Positions 57,283-64,000 of a stretch of DNA of 64,000 nt are shown in pieces (the first letter of the stretch is position 1; each line of letters begins with the position of its first letter). The translations under genes and the position numbers were made by a program. The notes under the pieces are model-generated. The model did not search any database. It was not told the DNA's origin and saw only the letters and a program-made list of their open reading frames with translations. The stretch is taken from assembly GCA_045531685.1 (NCBI GenBank), contig JAZSEL010000164.1:1-64000 (forward strand), written 5' to 3'. The stretch is from RGIG8767 sp045531685 (GTDB lineage Bacteria > Bacillota > Clostridia > Lachnospirales > Lachnospiraceae).

Positions 57283-58476
57283 TTACTGGTGATAAGCGCT
57301 TCCGTCTTCAAACTGAGTAGAAGCGATATCAATAATTCGCTCTCTTGCGGATTCCGGAATCAAATGTACGAAACCAAGTAAATCCTGGCTGGAATCTCTG
57401 AATCCCATACCACGTCCCATACCGGATTCATAGTAAGAAGCGGAGCGGGACATATTAAAGGTGACCATACACTGATACTGGTTCCAGATATTTACCATAC
57501 GGCAAAGTTTGTCATCTTCTGTTTCCAGAGTGTATTTGCTAAGTAAGTTGTTCCAATATTCTTTCAATGCAGCCAAAGCAGCGTCAGCTTTTTCGGTTGT
57601 ATTGTAACGTTCTAACATGGCATGAGCCGGTTTCTTATTAATTACATTAAGAGCTTCCCATTTTTCAGCAACAGGATTTTCAATGTAACCAAGAACAAAT
57701 ACATAAGTAACCTCTTCGCCCGGCTTCAGGGAAGCATTCAACTGGAAGGAACCGATTGGAGACCATCCGCTTGCTTCGCTGTTCTTAGAAGCACCGTTTT
57801 CTACTACTTCCGGATTGGAAGGGCTTCTGTATGCGCCTAAGAAAGAATCTCTGTCCGTATCAAAACCTGCAACAGGAGTATTTACTGCGTAAACTGCGTA
57901 ATGATTACGACGTTCACGGTACTCTGTCTTGTGATAAATAACAGAAGGCTCTAATTCTACTTCACCGGTATTTAAATTACGCTGGAAGTTAGTGCTGTCA
58001 TCCACTGCATTCCAGAGACAGAATTCTATGTATGAAAATAAAGAGATATCTTTAACAGAATCACTGTTGTTCTTCAAGGTAACCTTGTTAATCTCACAGT
58101 TATCACCAATCGGAACAAAAGCGGTTACGCTTGCAGCTAAATCGTTTTTGGTACTTTCAAAAACAGAATAACCAAGACCATGGCGGCAGGCATAAGAGTC
58201 AAGCTCTGTCTGAGTAGGCTGCCAGCCCGGATTCCATACGCATCCGTTATCCTTGATGTAAAAATATCTTCCGTTGTTATCATAAGGAACATTGTTGTAA
58301 CGATACCTGGTAAGACGAAGGAGCTTCGCATCCTTATAGAAGCTGTATCCGCCTCCGGTATTGGAAATTAATGAAAAGAAACTCTCGCAACCAAGATAGT
58401 TAATCCATGGTAACGGAGTCTTAGGTGATGTGATCACATACTCTTTGTTCTGATCGTCGAAATAACCAAACTTCAT
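57283..58476 (-). CDS. N-terminal half of the GH94 phosphorylase
   Basis: This 397-residue part holds the beta-sandwich N-domain (FGYFDDQNKEYVITSPKTPL, GCVWNPGWQPTQTELDSYAC) and the start of the alpha/alpha barrel (SYYESGMGRGMGFRDSSQDL, FVHLIPESARERIIDIA). The frame is open to 58560, but ATG 58476 has the ribosome site and the family N-terminus. Without the second half it lacks the catalytic Asp, so it should be inactive alone. The promoter and two operators lie just upstream. Confidence 0.8.
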   Translation of the reverse strand: MKFGYFDDQNKEYVITSPKTPLPWINYLGCESFFSLISNTGGGYSFYKDAKLLRLTRYRYNNVPYDNNGRYFYIKDNGCVWNPGWQPTQTELDSYACRHGLGYSVFESTKNDLAASVTAFVPIGDNCEINKVTLKNNSDSVKDISLFSYIEFCLWNAVDDSTNFQRNLNTGEVELEPSVIYHKTEYRERRNHYAVYAVNTPVAGFDTDRDSFLGAYRSPSNPEVVENGASKNSEASGWSPIGSFQLNASLKPGEEVTYVFVLGYIENPVAEKWEALNVINKKPAHAMLERYNTTEKADAALAALKEYWNNLLSKYTLETEDDKLCRMVNIWNQYQCMVTFNMSRSASYYESGMGRGMGFRDSSQDLLGFVHLIPESARERIIDIASTQFEDGSAYHQ

Positions 58477-58567
58477 AATACCTTCTCCCGTTTTCTTAAT
58501 TTGAAAATACAATCCTTTTACTTTATCTATATAGAAGCGAAAAAACCGCTTAACTATCAAAGGGAAA

Positions 58568-58587
58568 ACGAAAACGATTAAGTAAAC
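58568..58587 (-). promoter_or_regulatory. LacI-family operator O1 at the phosphorylase gene
   Basis: ACGAAAACGATTAAGTAAAC, identical to the site at 58957. It lies downstream of the phosphorylase promoter, in its leader. Confidence 0.7.
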
Positions 58588-58624
58588 GGAGAAAAAAGAA
58601 AATTCTTCAAAAGAATTTAAAGTA

Positions 58625-58653
58625 AGTATATGTTATCATTCTCAAAAAAGCAA
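58625..58653 (-). promoter_or_regulatory. Promoter of the phosphorylase gene
   Basis: On the minus strand TTGCTT (58648-58653), 17 bases, TATACT (58625-58630). Confidence 0.5.
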
Positions 58654-58770
58654 GTAAAATCAAGGATTTCTTTAAAAAATTTTTTTAAAAAACATCTGAG
58701 AACCAAAATCGGAATGGAAAAACACGAAAAAAGAGAGGAAAATGAGAAGGGAAAAAATGGGATTCATTTT

Positions 58771-58784
58771 ACGAAAACGATAAC
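58771..58784 (+). promoter_or_regulatory. Partial LacI-family operator O2
   Basis: ACGAAAACGATAAC shares the first 11 bases of the other two sites and lies between them. The rest of the 58477-59039 interval is A/T-rich with no gene that I can support. Confidence 0.45.
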
Positions 58785-58921
58785 AATATAATAGGAAGAA
58801 ACACCTTCTTTTTCCGAATCGCGGTTGCAAAGCATTGTGATAAAGTGCACAAAATCCATAAAACAAATGTGTTTAAAACTAACAAAATGTGAATTCTGCC
58901 CAAAAAATATTAAAAAAGGCG

Positions 58922-58950
58922 TTGCATTTGTGAAAAAAGTGTTATATATT
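58922..58950 (+). promoter_or_regulatory. Promoter of the LacI-family gene
   Basis: TTGCAT (58922-58927), 17 bases, TATATT (58945-58950). Operator O3 begins seven bases after the -10. Confidence 0.5.
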
Positions 58951-58956
58951 AGGTTT

Positions 58957-58976
58957 ACGAAAACGATTAAGTAAAC
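58957..58976 (+). promoter_or_regulatory. LacI-family operator O3 at the regulator gene
   Basis: Same 20-mer as O1, here with flanking GTTTAC...GTAAAC arms that give it dyad symmetry. It covers the expected transcription start, so the regulator probably represses itself. Confidence 0.7.
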
Positions 58977-59039
58977 AAACCCTTGTACGGAACGCCTTTT
59001 TGAGACTGCCGGATTCCCGTATAAGGAAAGGGGATTTAA

Positions 59040-60071
59040 ATGGCATCACTAAAAGATATATCCGCTGCGTGTGGCGTCTCCGTAGCAACAGTAAGCAAGG
59101 CTCTTAACGACCACAGAGATGTTGGCGAAGAGACAAAGCAGCACATAAGAGAAGTTGCTAAGCAAATGGGTTACTTCCCAAACGCTTCGGCAAGAGCATT
59201 ACGAACAAACAGAAGTAACAGCATCGGTGTCCTTTTCGTAGATGAGGTGCCACAGAGTGGTCTGACACACGATTACTTCTCACATATTTTAGACAGTTTT
59301 AAGATAACCGTAGAGGCACAGGGATATGATGTTACATTTATCAACTGTAACAAGGGTAGAAAGAACACCATGTCATATCTCGAACATTGTAAATACAGAA
59401 ATGTGGATGGAGTGCTGATTGCCTGTGTTGATTTTACAGACACAGAGATCAGAGAATTAATAGAAAGCGATATCCCGGTTGTTACCATTGATTATGTGTT
59501 TAACAACAAGTTGGCAGTATCCTCCGATAATGTAAAAGGGATTAAGGATTTGCTGACATACATATATGAACAGGGACATCGGAAGATTGCATACGTGTAC
59601 GGACATCATTCAGCCGTTACCGATGCACGAATCAAAAGCTTTTACAAAACAGCGGCTGAGTTGGGATTAGAAATCAACGAGGATTACCTCATTAAAGGTT
59701 CTTACCGGGATGCCCAATATGCAGAAAAGCTCACCGCCAAATTATTAGATATGAAAGAACGCCCGACTTGCATCATATATCCTGATGACCTATGTGCCAT
59801 GGGAGGAAGAAATGAGATTCGTTCAAGAGGGCTTCGGATTCCGGAAGATGTGTCCATAGCCGGATATGACGGAATCAATATAACACAGCAGATTGAACCG
59901 CAGCTTACTACCATCTATCAGGATACAAGAATGATAGGAAGGGTAGCAGCAGAGAATCTTATCAATCTGATAGAAAAGCCAAAGAGTTCTTTAATAGAAC
60001 ATGTAGTTGTGGAGGGCAACCTGATAAGAGGCCGTTCGGTCCGTAAGATGGATGCATCACAACAGAGGTAA
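59040..60071 (+). CDS. LacI/GalR-family transcriptional regulator
   Basis: The 343-residue protein begins with the LacI HTH (ASLKDISAACGVSVATVSKALNDH) and hinge (NASARALRTNRSNSIGVLF). The periplasmic-binding-like effector domain ends with SIAGYDGINITQQIEPQLTTI and GRVAAENLINLI. It is divergent from the GH94 gene and just upstream of the sugar ABC genes, and probably controls both. The inducer is likely the transported sugar or its phosphate product. Confidence 0.92.
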   Translation: MASLKDISAACGVSVATVSKALNDHRDVGEETKQHIREVAKQMGYFPNASARALRTNRSNSIGVLFVDEVPQSGLTHDYFSHILDSFKITVEAQGYDVTFINCNKGRKNTMSYLEHCKYRNVDGVLIACVDFTDTEIRELIESDIPVVTIDYVFNNKLAVSSDNVKGIKDLLTYIYEQGHRKIAYVYGHHSAVTDARIKSFYKTAAELGLEINEDYLIKGSYRDAQYAEKLTAKLLDMKERPTCIIYPDDLCAMGGRNEIRSRGLRIPEDVSIAGYDGINITQQIEPQLTTIYQDTRMIGRVAAENLINLIEKPKSSLIEHVVVEGNLIRGRSVRKMDASQQR

Positions 60072-60161
60072 CATAATTGACATTGTGTTACCTGTATCAA
60101 GTAGTTATTTAATACTGAAAAGGTATTTAAATAAAAAATTATAAAAGTGGAGGATTTCAAA

Positions 60162-61556
60162 ATGAAGAAAAAGTTACTCAGCGTATTACTGAGCGTTGCT
60201 ATGGTAGCTACTATGTTAGCTGGCTGTGGCGCAAAAGAAGAAGCAGCTGCTCCTGCAGAAGAAGCAGCAGTTGAAGAAGCAGCTCCTGCAGAAGAAGCTC
60301 CGGCAGAAGAAGCAGCTCCAGCAGAATCTGCATCAGCAGATCCATTCTATGTTTACTCTTGGAACACAGAATTACAGGAAAGATTGAGCTATGTATTCGC
60401 TCAGTATCCTGAAATCGAAGAAAGAGTTGTTTACGTTAACGTAGGTGACTCCAACATTTACCAGGAAAAAATTGACGCATTATTACAGAGCCCAGATGCT
60501 GAAGATTATCCAGACTTAATCGCAGCAGAAGCAGCTTACATCATGAAGTACACAAACTCTGACTACACATTACCAGTAGCAGACCTTGGTGTAACAGAAG
60601 CTGATTTAGCAGAAATGTACCCATACACAATCCAGATTGCAACTGACCAGAGAGACGGTTCTTTAAAGGGTGTTTCATGGCAGGCATGTCCAGGTTCTTT
60701 CATGTACAGAAGAAGCTTGGCTGAAAAATACTTAGGTACATCTGATCCTGCAGAAGTTCAGGAATATGTAAAAGACTGGGATACATTCATTGAAACAGCT
60801 AAGATGATCAATGAAAAATCTGGCGGCGCTACAAAGATCCTTTCTTCTAACGACGATATTCAGAACGTATTCTTCTCAAACAAGTCTGAACCATGGGTTA
60901 ACGCAGACAAGCAGTTCGTTTATGATGCATCTTTAGATAAGATGATGGACGTATACTATGAATTAGAACAGAACGATTTAACAGCTAAGACAACATGTTG
61001 GTCAGAAGAATGGAACGCTGGTCCTTCTACAGACGGTGTATTCTCTTACTTCGGATGTACATGGTTCTTACACTGGACAATCAAAGCTAACTGTGGTGGT
61101 GCTGCAGTAGGCGAAGGTACATACGGTGACTGGGCTATGTGTGGCGGTCCTCAGGACTACTACTGGGGCGGTACATGGTTATGTGCTATGAAAGATTGTT
61201 CTGACCCTGCATTAGCTGGACAGATCATGAAGGCTCTTTGCTGTGATACAGCAACAATGACAAAGATGTCAGAAGAAACACTTGATTACGTTAACAACAA
61301 AGCTGCTATGAAAGCATTATCAGACGCTGGTAAGGGTGCATATGACTTCTTAGGCGGACAGGATTTCATCGCTGTATTCTCTCCATTAGCTGAAAACGTA
61401 GACGTTTCTTGGATGTCAGCATACGACTTAACATGCAACAACTTAATGGTTGCTCAGGCTCAGTCTTATGCTAAGGGTGAAAAGGATAAAGAAACAGCAA
61501 TCGCTGACTTCAAGGCAGGCGTAGCTGATGCTTATCCAGATATCACAGTAGAATAA
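60162..61556 (+). CDS. Extracellular sugar-binding lipoprotein of an ABC importer
   Basis: The start is ATG 60162; GTG 60147 is part of the GTGGAGG ribosome site. 464 residues. A signal peptide with lipobox MLAGC (Cys22) is followed by an Ala/Glu/Pro-rich linker of about 30 residues. The family-1 solute-binding fold follows (DPFYVYSWNTELQERLSYVF, DLIAAEAAYIMKYTNSDYTL, WAMCGGPQDYYWGGTWLCAM). Codon use is strongly biased toward GCT, TCT and ACA, a sign of high expression. The ligand is probably an oligosaccharide. Confidence 0.93.
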   Translation: MKKKLLSVLLSVAMVATMLAGCGAKEEAAAPAEEAAVEEAAPAEEAPAEEAAPAESASADPFYVYSWNTELQERLSYVFAQYPEIEERVVYVNVGDSNIYQEKIDALLQSPDAEDYPDLIAAEAAYIMKYTNSDYTLPVADLGVTEADLAEMYPYTIQIATDQRDGSLKGVSWQACPGSFMYRRSLAEKYLGTSDPAEVQEYVKDWDTFIETAKMINEKSGGATKILSSNDDIQNVFFSNKSEPWVNADKQFVYDASLDKMMDVYYELEQNDLTAKTTCWSEEWNAGPSTDGVFSYFGCTWFLHWTIKANCGGAAVGEGTYGDWAMCGGPQDYYWGGTWLCAMKDCSDPALAGQIMKALCCDTATMTKMSEETLDYVNNKAAMKALSDAGKGAYDFLGGQDFIAVFSPLAENVDVSWMSAYDLTCNNLMVAQAQSYAKGEKDKETAIADFKAGVADAYPDITVE

Positions 61557-61596
61557 TCTACATATAATAATAAAAATAAAGCATTAAACGATGTTT

Positions 61597-61665
61597 GTAC
61601 CGGTGCTTAGGCACCGGTACAGATATCTTTTGAAAATAACAGACTTCGCTTGGCAAGTCTTTTTT
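61597..61665 (+). terminator. Two hairpins between binding protein and permeases
   Basis: GTACCGGTGC-TTAG-GCACCGGTAC (61597-61620) is a strong stem without T-run. AGACTT-N8-AAGTCT (61641-61660) with TTTTT is a weak terminator. Such pairs usually let the binding protein be made in excess of the permeases. Confidence 0.65.
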
Positions 61666-61738
61666 AATACTTTTTTGTAATGAAAAGTGTCAAAAAAGGC
61701 CTGTCAGGTCTTCAAATAAGTTTAAAGGAAGTGGAAAG

Positions 61739-62749
61739 ATGCAGAAAAATAAGAAAAGAAAAACCGTTGAATATGGTAGATATGGTGTCTATTTTATCAT
61801 TCCGTTTTTCATCGTATTTGCCATCTGGCAGTTGTATCCATTGTTTTATACCATCGGATTAGGATTCTGTGAAAACTACACCGATTCTATGTTCAACACA
61901 GAAGTAGGTCCTAATTTTATCGGATTAAAAAATATCAAAGAATGTTTGATAAGCAAAGACGGTGTATTGTTTGATACCTATACATGTGAGTCTATTGCAA
62001 CTACCATTATCATGTGGATTATGGGCTTTGTCCCTCAGTTGGGATTGGCTTTACTCCTTGCTGTATGGTTTACAGATACTAAGGTTAAATTAAAAGGACA
62101 GGGTGCTTATAAGACAATGGTATTCATGCCGAATATCATTACAGCAGCAACTGTAGCCGTATTATTCGGTTCCATTTTGGGATATCCAAATGGTCCGGTT
62201 AACCAGTTCTTGATTCAAAACGGTATCGTACCGGAAGCAGTTCAGTTCTTATCTGAAAAATGGCTTACAAGAGGCGTTGTAGGATTTATTAACTTCTGGA
62301 TGTGGTATGGAAATACTATGATCGTATTAACCGCAGGTATCTTAGGTATCAGCCCATCCTTATTTGAAGCAGCACGTGTAGACGGTGCTACCAGCGGACA
62401 GATTTTCCGTCAGATTACCTTACCGTTACTTCGTCCGATTATGTTATTCTCTTTGGTTAACTCCGCAATCGGTGGATTACAGATGTTCGATATTCCGATG
62501 TTATTGACAGCATCCGGATTGGGTGATCCTGATTACGCAACAAGAACAATTACTATGTATATCCGTCAGACAGCGTTCAGAGGTGGACGTAACATGGGTA
62601 TGGCTTCCGCAGCTTCTATTGTATTGTTTGTTGTTACAACATTCTTCAGTTTATTGCTCTTCTACATCATGCGTGATAAGGATGCAATTAAAGAGAAGAA
62701 GGCTATAAAAGCAGCACAAAAAGCACTTGCAGCAAAGGAGGCGAAATAA
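61739..62749 (+). CDS. Sugar ABC transporter permease, MalF/UgpA type
   Basis: A 336-residue protein with six membrane segments. The EAA loop is SLFEAARVDGATSGQIFRQITLPLLRPI, with the conserved Gly, which contacts the ATPase. The C-terminus is basic (KKAIKAAQKALAAKEAK). The ribosome site is AAAGGAAGTGG. It pairs with the next permease; no ATPase gene is present, so a shared MsmK/MsiK-like ATPase must be encoded elsewhere. Confidence 0.93.
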   Translation: MQKNKKRKTVEYGRYGVYFIIPFFIVFAIWQLYPLFYTIGLGFCENYTDSMFNTEVGPNFIGLKNIKECLISKDGVLFDTYTCESIATTIIMWIMGFVPQLGLALLLAVWFTDTKVKLKGQGAYKTMVFMPNIITAATVAVLFGSILGYPNGPVNQFLIQNGIVPEAVQFLSEKWLTRGVVGFINFWMWYGNTMIVLTAGILGISPSLFEAARVDGATSGQIFRQITLPLLRPIMLFSLVNSAIGGLQMFDIPMLLTASGLGDPDYATRTITMYIRQTAFRGGRNMGMASAASIVLFVVTTFFSLLLFYIMRDKDAIKEKKAIKAAQKALAAKEAK

Positions 62750-62750
62750 T

Positions 62751-63617
62751 ATGAATAACAATAAAGAAGTCAGCATGAGCGCCAGCATCTTTGCATCTAA
62801 GGTATTTAGAAATTTTGTTTGTATTTTCCTTTGCTTTTTAAGTATTATTCCGTTCTGGATGATGATTGCCAACGCAACCAGAACCAGTGTTGATATTCAG
62901 GCAAACTTTTCATTGATTCCGTCTCATTATCTTATTGATAACTATGAAAAGTTAATGTATCAGGCAAACCAGAATGTACCATTGTACCGTTACATGATTA
63001 ACTCATTTATCATTGCGGGCTTTAGTACAGTTGTTAACATTTATTTCTCAACACTTACTGCATACGGTGTAACCGTATACAGATTTAAAGGTGTTAATGC
63101 AGTTTGGGCTTTCATTATGGCAATCATGATGATCCCTGCACAGGTATCTTCCATCGGTTTCTACAAGATGGTTTATAACTGGGGAATGAGTAATAGCTAT
63201 ATTCCGTTGATTGTCCCGGCAATCGCAGCACCTGCAACCGTATTCTTTATGAGACAGTTTATGATTGCGTCACTGCCGCTTGAGATTATTGACGCGGCAC
63301 GTATCGACGGTTCCAAGGAATTTACAACCTTTAATACAATCGCGATGCCATTGTTAAAGCCGGCGGTTGCAACACAGTGTATCTTTGCTTTCATCGGTTC
63401 ATGGAACAACTTCTATACACCTTCCATGATTTTATCTAAGCAGGATAGATATACATTACCAATGTTTATCCAGTTGTTACGTGGTGAACGTTTCCGTTCC
63501 GATTACGGTATCATTTACGTAGGTTTGGTTATTACTGTTATTCCAATCTTCGTAGTATACTTTGCATTATCTAAGTACATCATCGCCGGTGTTGCACTTG
63601 GTGGTGTAAAAGAATAA
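62751..63617 (+). CDS. Sugar ABC transporter permease, MalG/UgpE type
   Basis: I start at ATG 62751 after AAAGGAGGC; 288 residues with six membrane segments. The EAA loop is LPLEIIDAARIDGSKEFTTFNTIAMPLLKP, and the protein ends in KYIIAGVALGGVKE, typical of the CUT1 family. It immediately follows its partner permease and is closed by a strong terminator. Confidence 0.93.
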   Translation: MNNNKEVSMSASIFASKVFRNFVCIFLCFLSIIPFWMMIANATRTSVDIQANFSLIPSHYLIDNYEKLMYQANQNVPLYRYMINSFIIAGFSTVVNIYFSTLTAYGVTVYRFKGVNAVWAFIMAIMMIPAQVSSIGFYKMVYNWGMSNSYIPLIVPAIAAPATVFFMRQFMIASLPLEIIDAARIDGSKEFTTFNTIAMPLLKPAVATQCIFAFIGSWNNFYTPSMILSKQDRYTLPMFIQLLRGERFRSDYGIIYVGLVITVIPIFVVYFALSKYIIAGVALGGVKE

Positions 63618-63697
63618 TTTGTGTAGATAAAAGGGTTACTTATTCTAATATTGGAAGTGTTAGAATAAAAATAGATTATACATATTTATATGAAGAA

Positions 63698-63733
63698 CAA
63701 GCACCTGTTTGGGAGACAGGTGCTTGTTTTTTG
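63698..63733 (+). terminator. Terminator after the ABC permease genes
   Basis: CAAGCACCTGT (63698-63708) and ACAGGTGCTTG (63716-63726) pair perfectly, followed by TTTTTT. Confidence 0.9.
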
Positions 63734-63758
63734 CTAAAGCATAAATTGAGATATTTCC

Positions 63759-63809
63759 TGTGTACAAGTTGAATTACATTTGTACACAAGAAATGTAATA
63801 CGGTATAAT
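63759..63809 (+). promoter_or_regulatory. Promoter with interleaved inverted repeats
   Basis: TGTGTACAA (63759-63767) pairs with TTGTACACA (63780-63788), and ATTACATTT (63773-63781) pairs with AAATGTAAT (63791-63799). The -10 is TATAAT (63804-63809) and the -35 position (63781-63786, TGTACA) lies inside the repeats. A regulator other than the LacI protein is suggested. Confidence 0.6.
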
Positions 63810-63842
63810 ATTTCATAGGAAAAAGAGCCAAGGGAGGAAACT

Positions 63843-64000
63843 ATGAATACATCACGTGAAAAACCGATTCCATTAACAAATAGAGACTATATGCAGGATT
63901 CTTTTTCGAATGGAAAGCCATTACTTGGGAAAAAGAAAAACCATCTTCCGGCAATGGGATGGAATAGCTGGAATGCCTTTGGTGTGGGAAATACAGCCGA
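63843..64000 (+). CDS. GH27-type alpha-galactosidase, N-terminal fragment
   Basis: About 52 residues are visible before the window ends. The AAGGGAGGAAACT ribosome site precedes ATG 63843. After a polar start, the sequence HLPAMGWNSWNAFGVGN matches the GH27 opening 'P-M-G-W-N-S-W-N'. No signal peptide is seen, so a cytosolic enzyme acting on imported alpha-galactosides is likely. The catalytic Asp residues lie beyond the window. Confidence 0.75.
   Translation, partial: MNTSREKPIPLTNRDYMQDSFSNGKPLLGKKKNHLPAMGWNSWNAFGVGNTA

Larger units (their letters stand above)
56044..58476 (-). pseudogene. GH94 cellobiose-phosphorylase-type gene interrupted by one TAA
   Basis: Read on the minus strand from ATG 58476 (GGGAGAAGG seven bases upstream) one frame runs to 56044, 811 codons including the final stop, which is the usual length of cellobiose phosphorylase. 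A single in-frame TAA at 57285-57283 lies in the conserved stretch EDGSAYHQ-stop-QPLTNTG, where the family has Tyr. No base is missing. The stop is therefore one substitution (TAT or TAC to TAA), an error in the sequence, or a read-through site. An intact enzyme would split cellobiose or a related beta-glucoside with phosphate in the cytosol. Confidence 0.85.

Noticed and set aside
57283..57285. Recoded amino acid (selenocysteine or pyrrolysine) at the GH94 stop
   Set aside because: The codon is TAA, not TGA or TAG, and no SECIS-like stem is evident.
58672..58866. A small minus-strand frame in the divergent sugar promoter region
   Set aside because: It covers operators and A/T-rich DNA and its product has no family resemblance or ribosome site.

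Overview
The window reads as a chromosomal segment of a motile, spore-forming, anaerobic Firmicute, most likely a member of the Lachnospiraceae (Clostridium cluster XIVa). The reasons are the gene content: flagellin with FliS and a large DUF6240-type protein, the sporulation block yabP-yabQ-divIC-spoIIE, bofA and a cotS-like gene, a PerR regulator beside a reverse rubrerythrin, acetate kinase, a short archaeal-type ProS, and a carbohydrate locus with a cellobiose-phosphorylase-like enzyme. I cannot name the genus from sequence alone. I see no complete prophage, insertion sequence, CRISPR array or rRNA operon.

Layout. 1-5.4 kb: accessory genes: a GNAT tail, an EamA transporter, then an ArsR-controlled operon (arsR, ArsP-type permease, Cys-rich thioredoxin, ArsC-type reductase, CrcB, DUF1848) and a HAD hydrolase. 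5.4-11.1 kb: a PepSY lipoprotein, a large acidic TPR protein and glycogen branching enzyme. 11.1-16.9 kb: flagellar unit (DUF6240 protein, flagellin, FliS), then DUF2508 and BofA. 17.0-28.5 kb: a long tad/Flp pilus operon with two prepilin peptidases, TadZ, TadA, TadB, TadC (with an extracytoplasmic Ig-like insert), a Flp1-like pilin, a DUF5702 protein, two TadE-like pseudopilins, an FHA protein, a rhomboid protease and a flavodoxin-SCP2 fusion. 28.5-30.7 kb: HIT protein and, on the minus strand, an oxygen-defence group (PerR, reverse rubrerythrin, a small STAS-like protein). 30.7-43 kb: a two-component system and housekeeping genes (pepD, an RluA-type synthase, an O-antigen-ligase-like protein, an AI-2E-family protein, proS, ackA, cca, cotS).

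43-51.9 kb: a PEGA lipoprotein, HU, and the conserved series rqcP-yabP-yabQ-divIC-spoIIE-tilS-hpt-ftsH, in the order familiar from Bacillus but with an unusually short SpoIIE. 51.9-52.6 kb: an RNA region with a striking long inverted repeat followed by tRNA-Tyr(GTA) and tRNA-Leu(TAA). 52.7-56 kb: a surface-polysaccharide O-acetylation set (a lipoprotein resembling DUF4358, MBOAT, DHHW). 56-64 kb: a sugar locus: a GH94 phosphorylase interrupted by one in-frame TAA (minus strand), a divergent LacI regulator with identical 20-bp operators at both promoters, a solute-binding protein, two permeases, and the start of a GH27 alpha-galactosidase cut by the window end.

Likely joint roles: the sugar locus imports oligosaccharide (the ABC ATPase must be encoded elsewhere) and would cleave it by phosphorolysis under LacI control. 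The tad operon builds a surface pilus. The spoIIE promoter carries the 21-bp -35/-10 spacing typical of Spo0A-activated sigma-A promoters. The strongest items for a second look are the nonsense codon in the GH94 gene, the 160-bp hairpin before the tRNAs, the probable ATT start of the first prepilin peptidase, the Ig-like insert in TadC, the zinc-finger-like tail of a TadE pseudopilin, and the dead-looking AAA-like domain at the end of the TPR protein.
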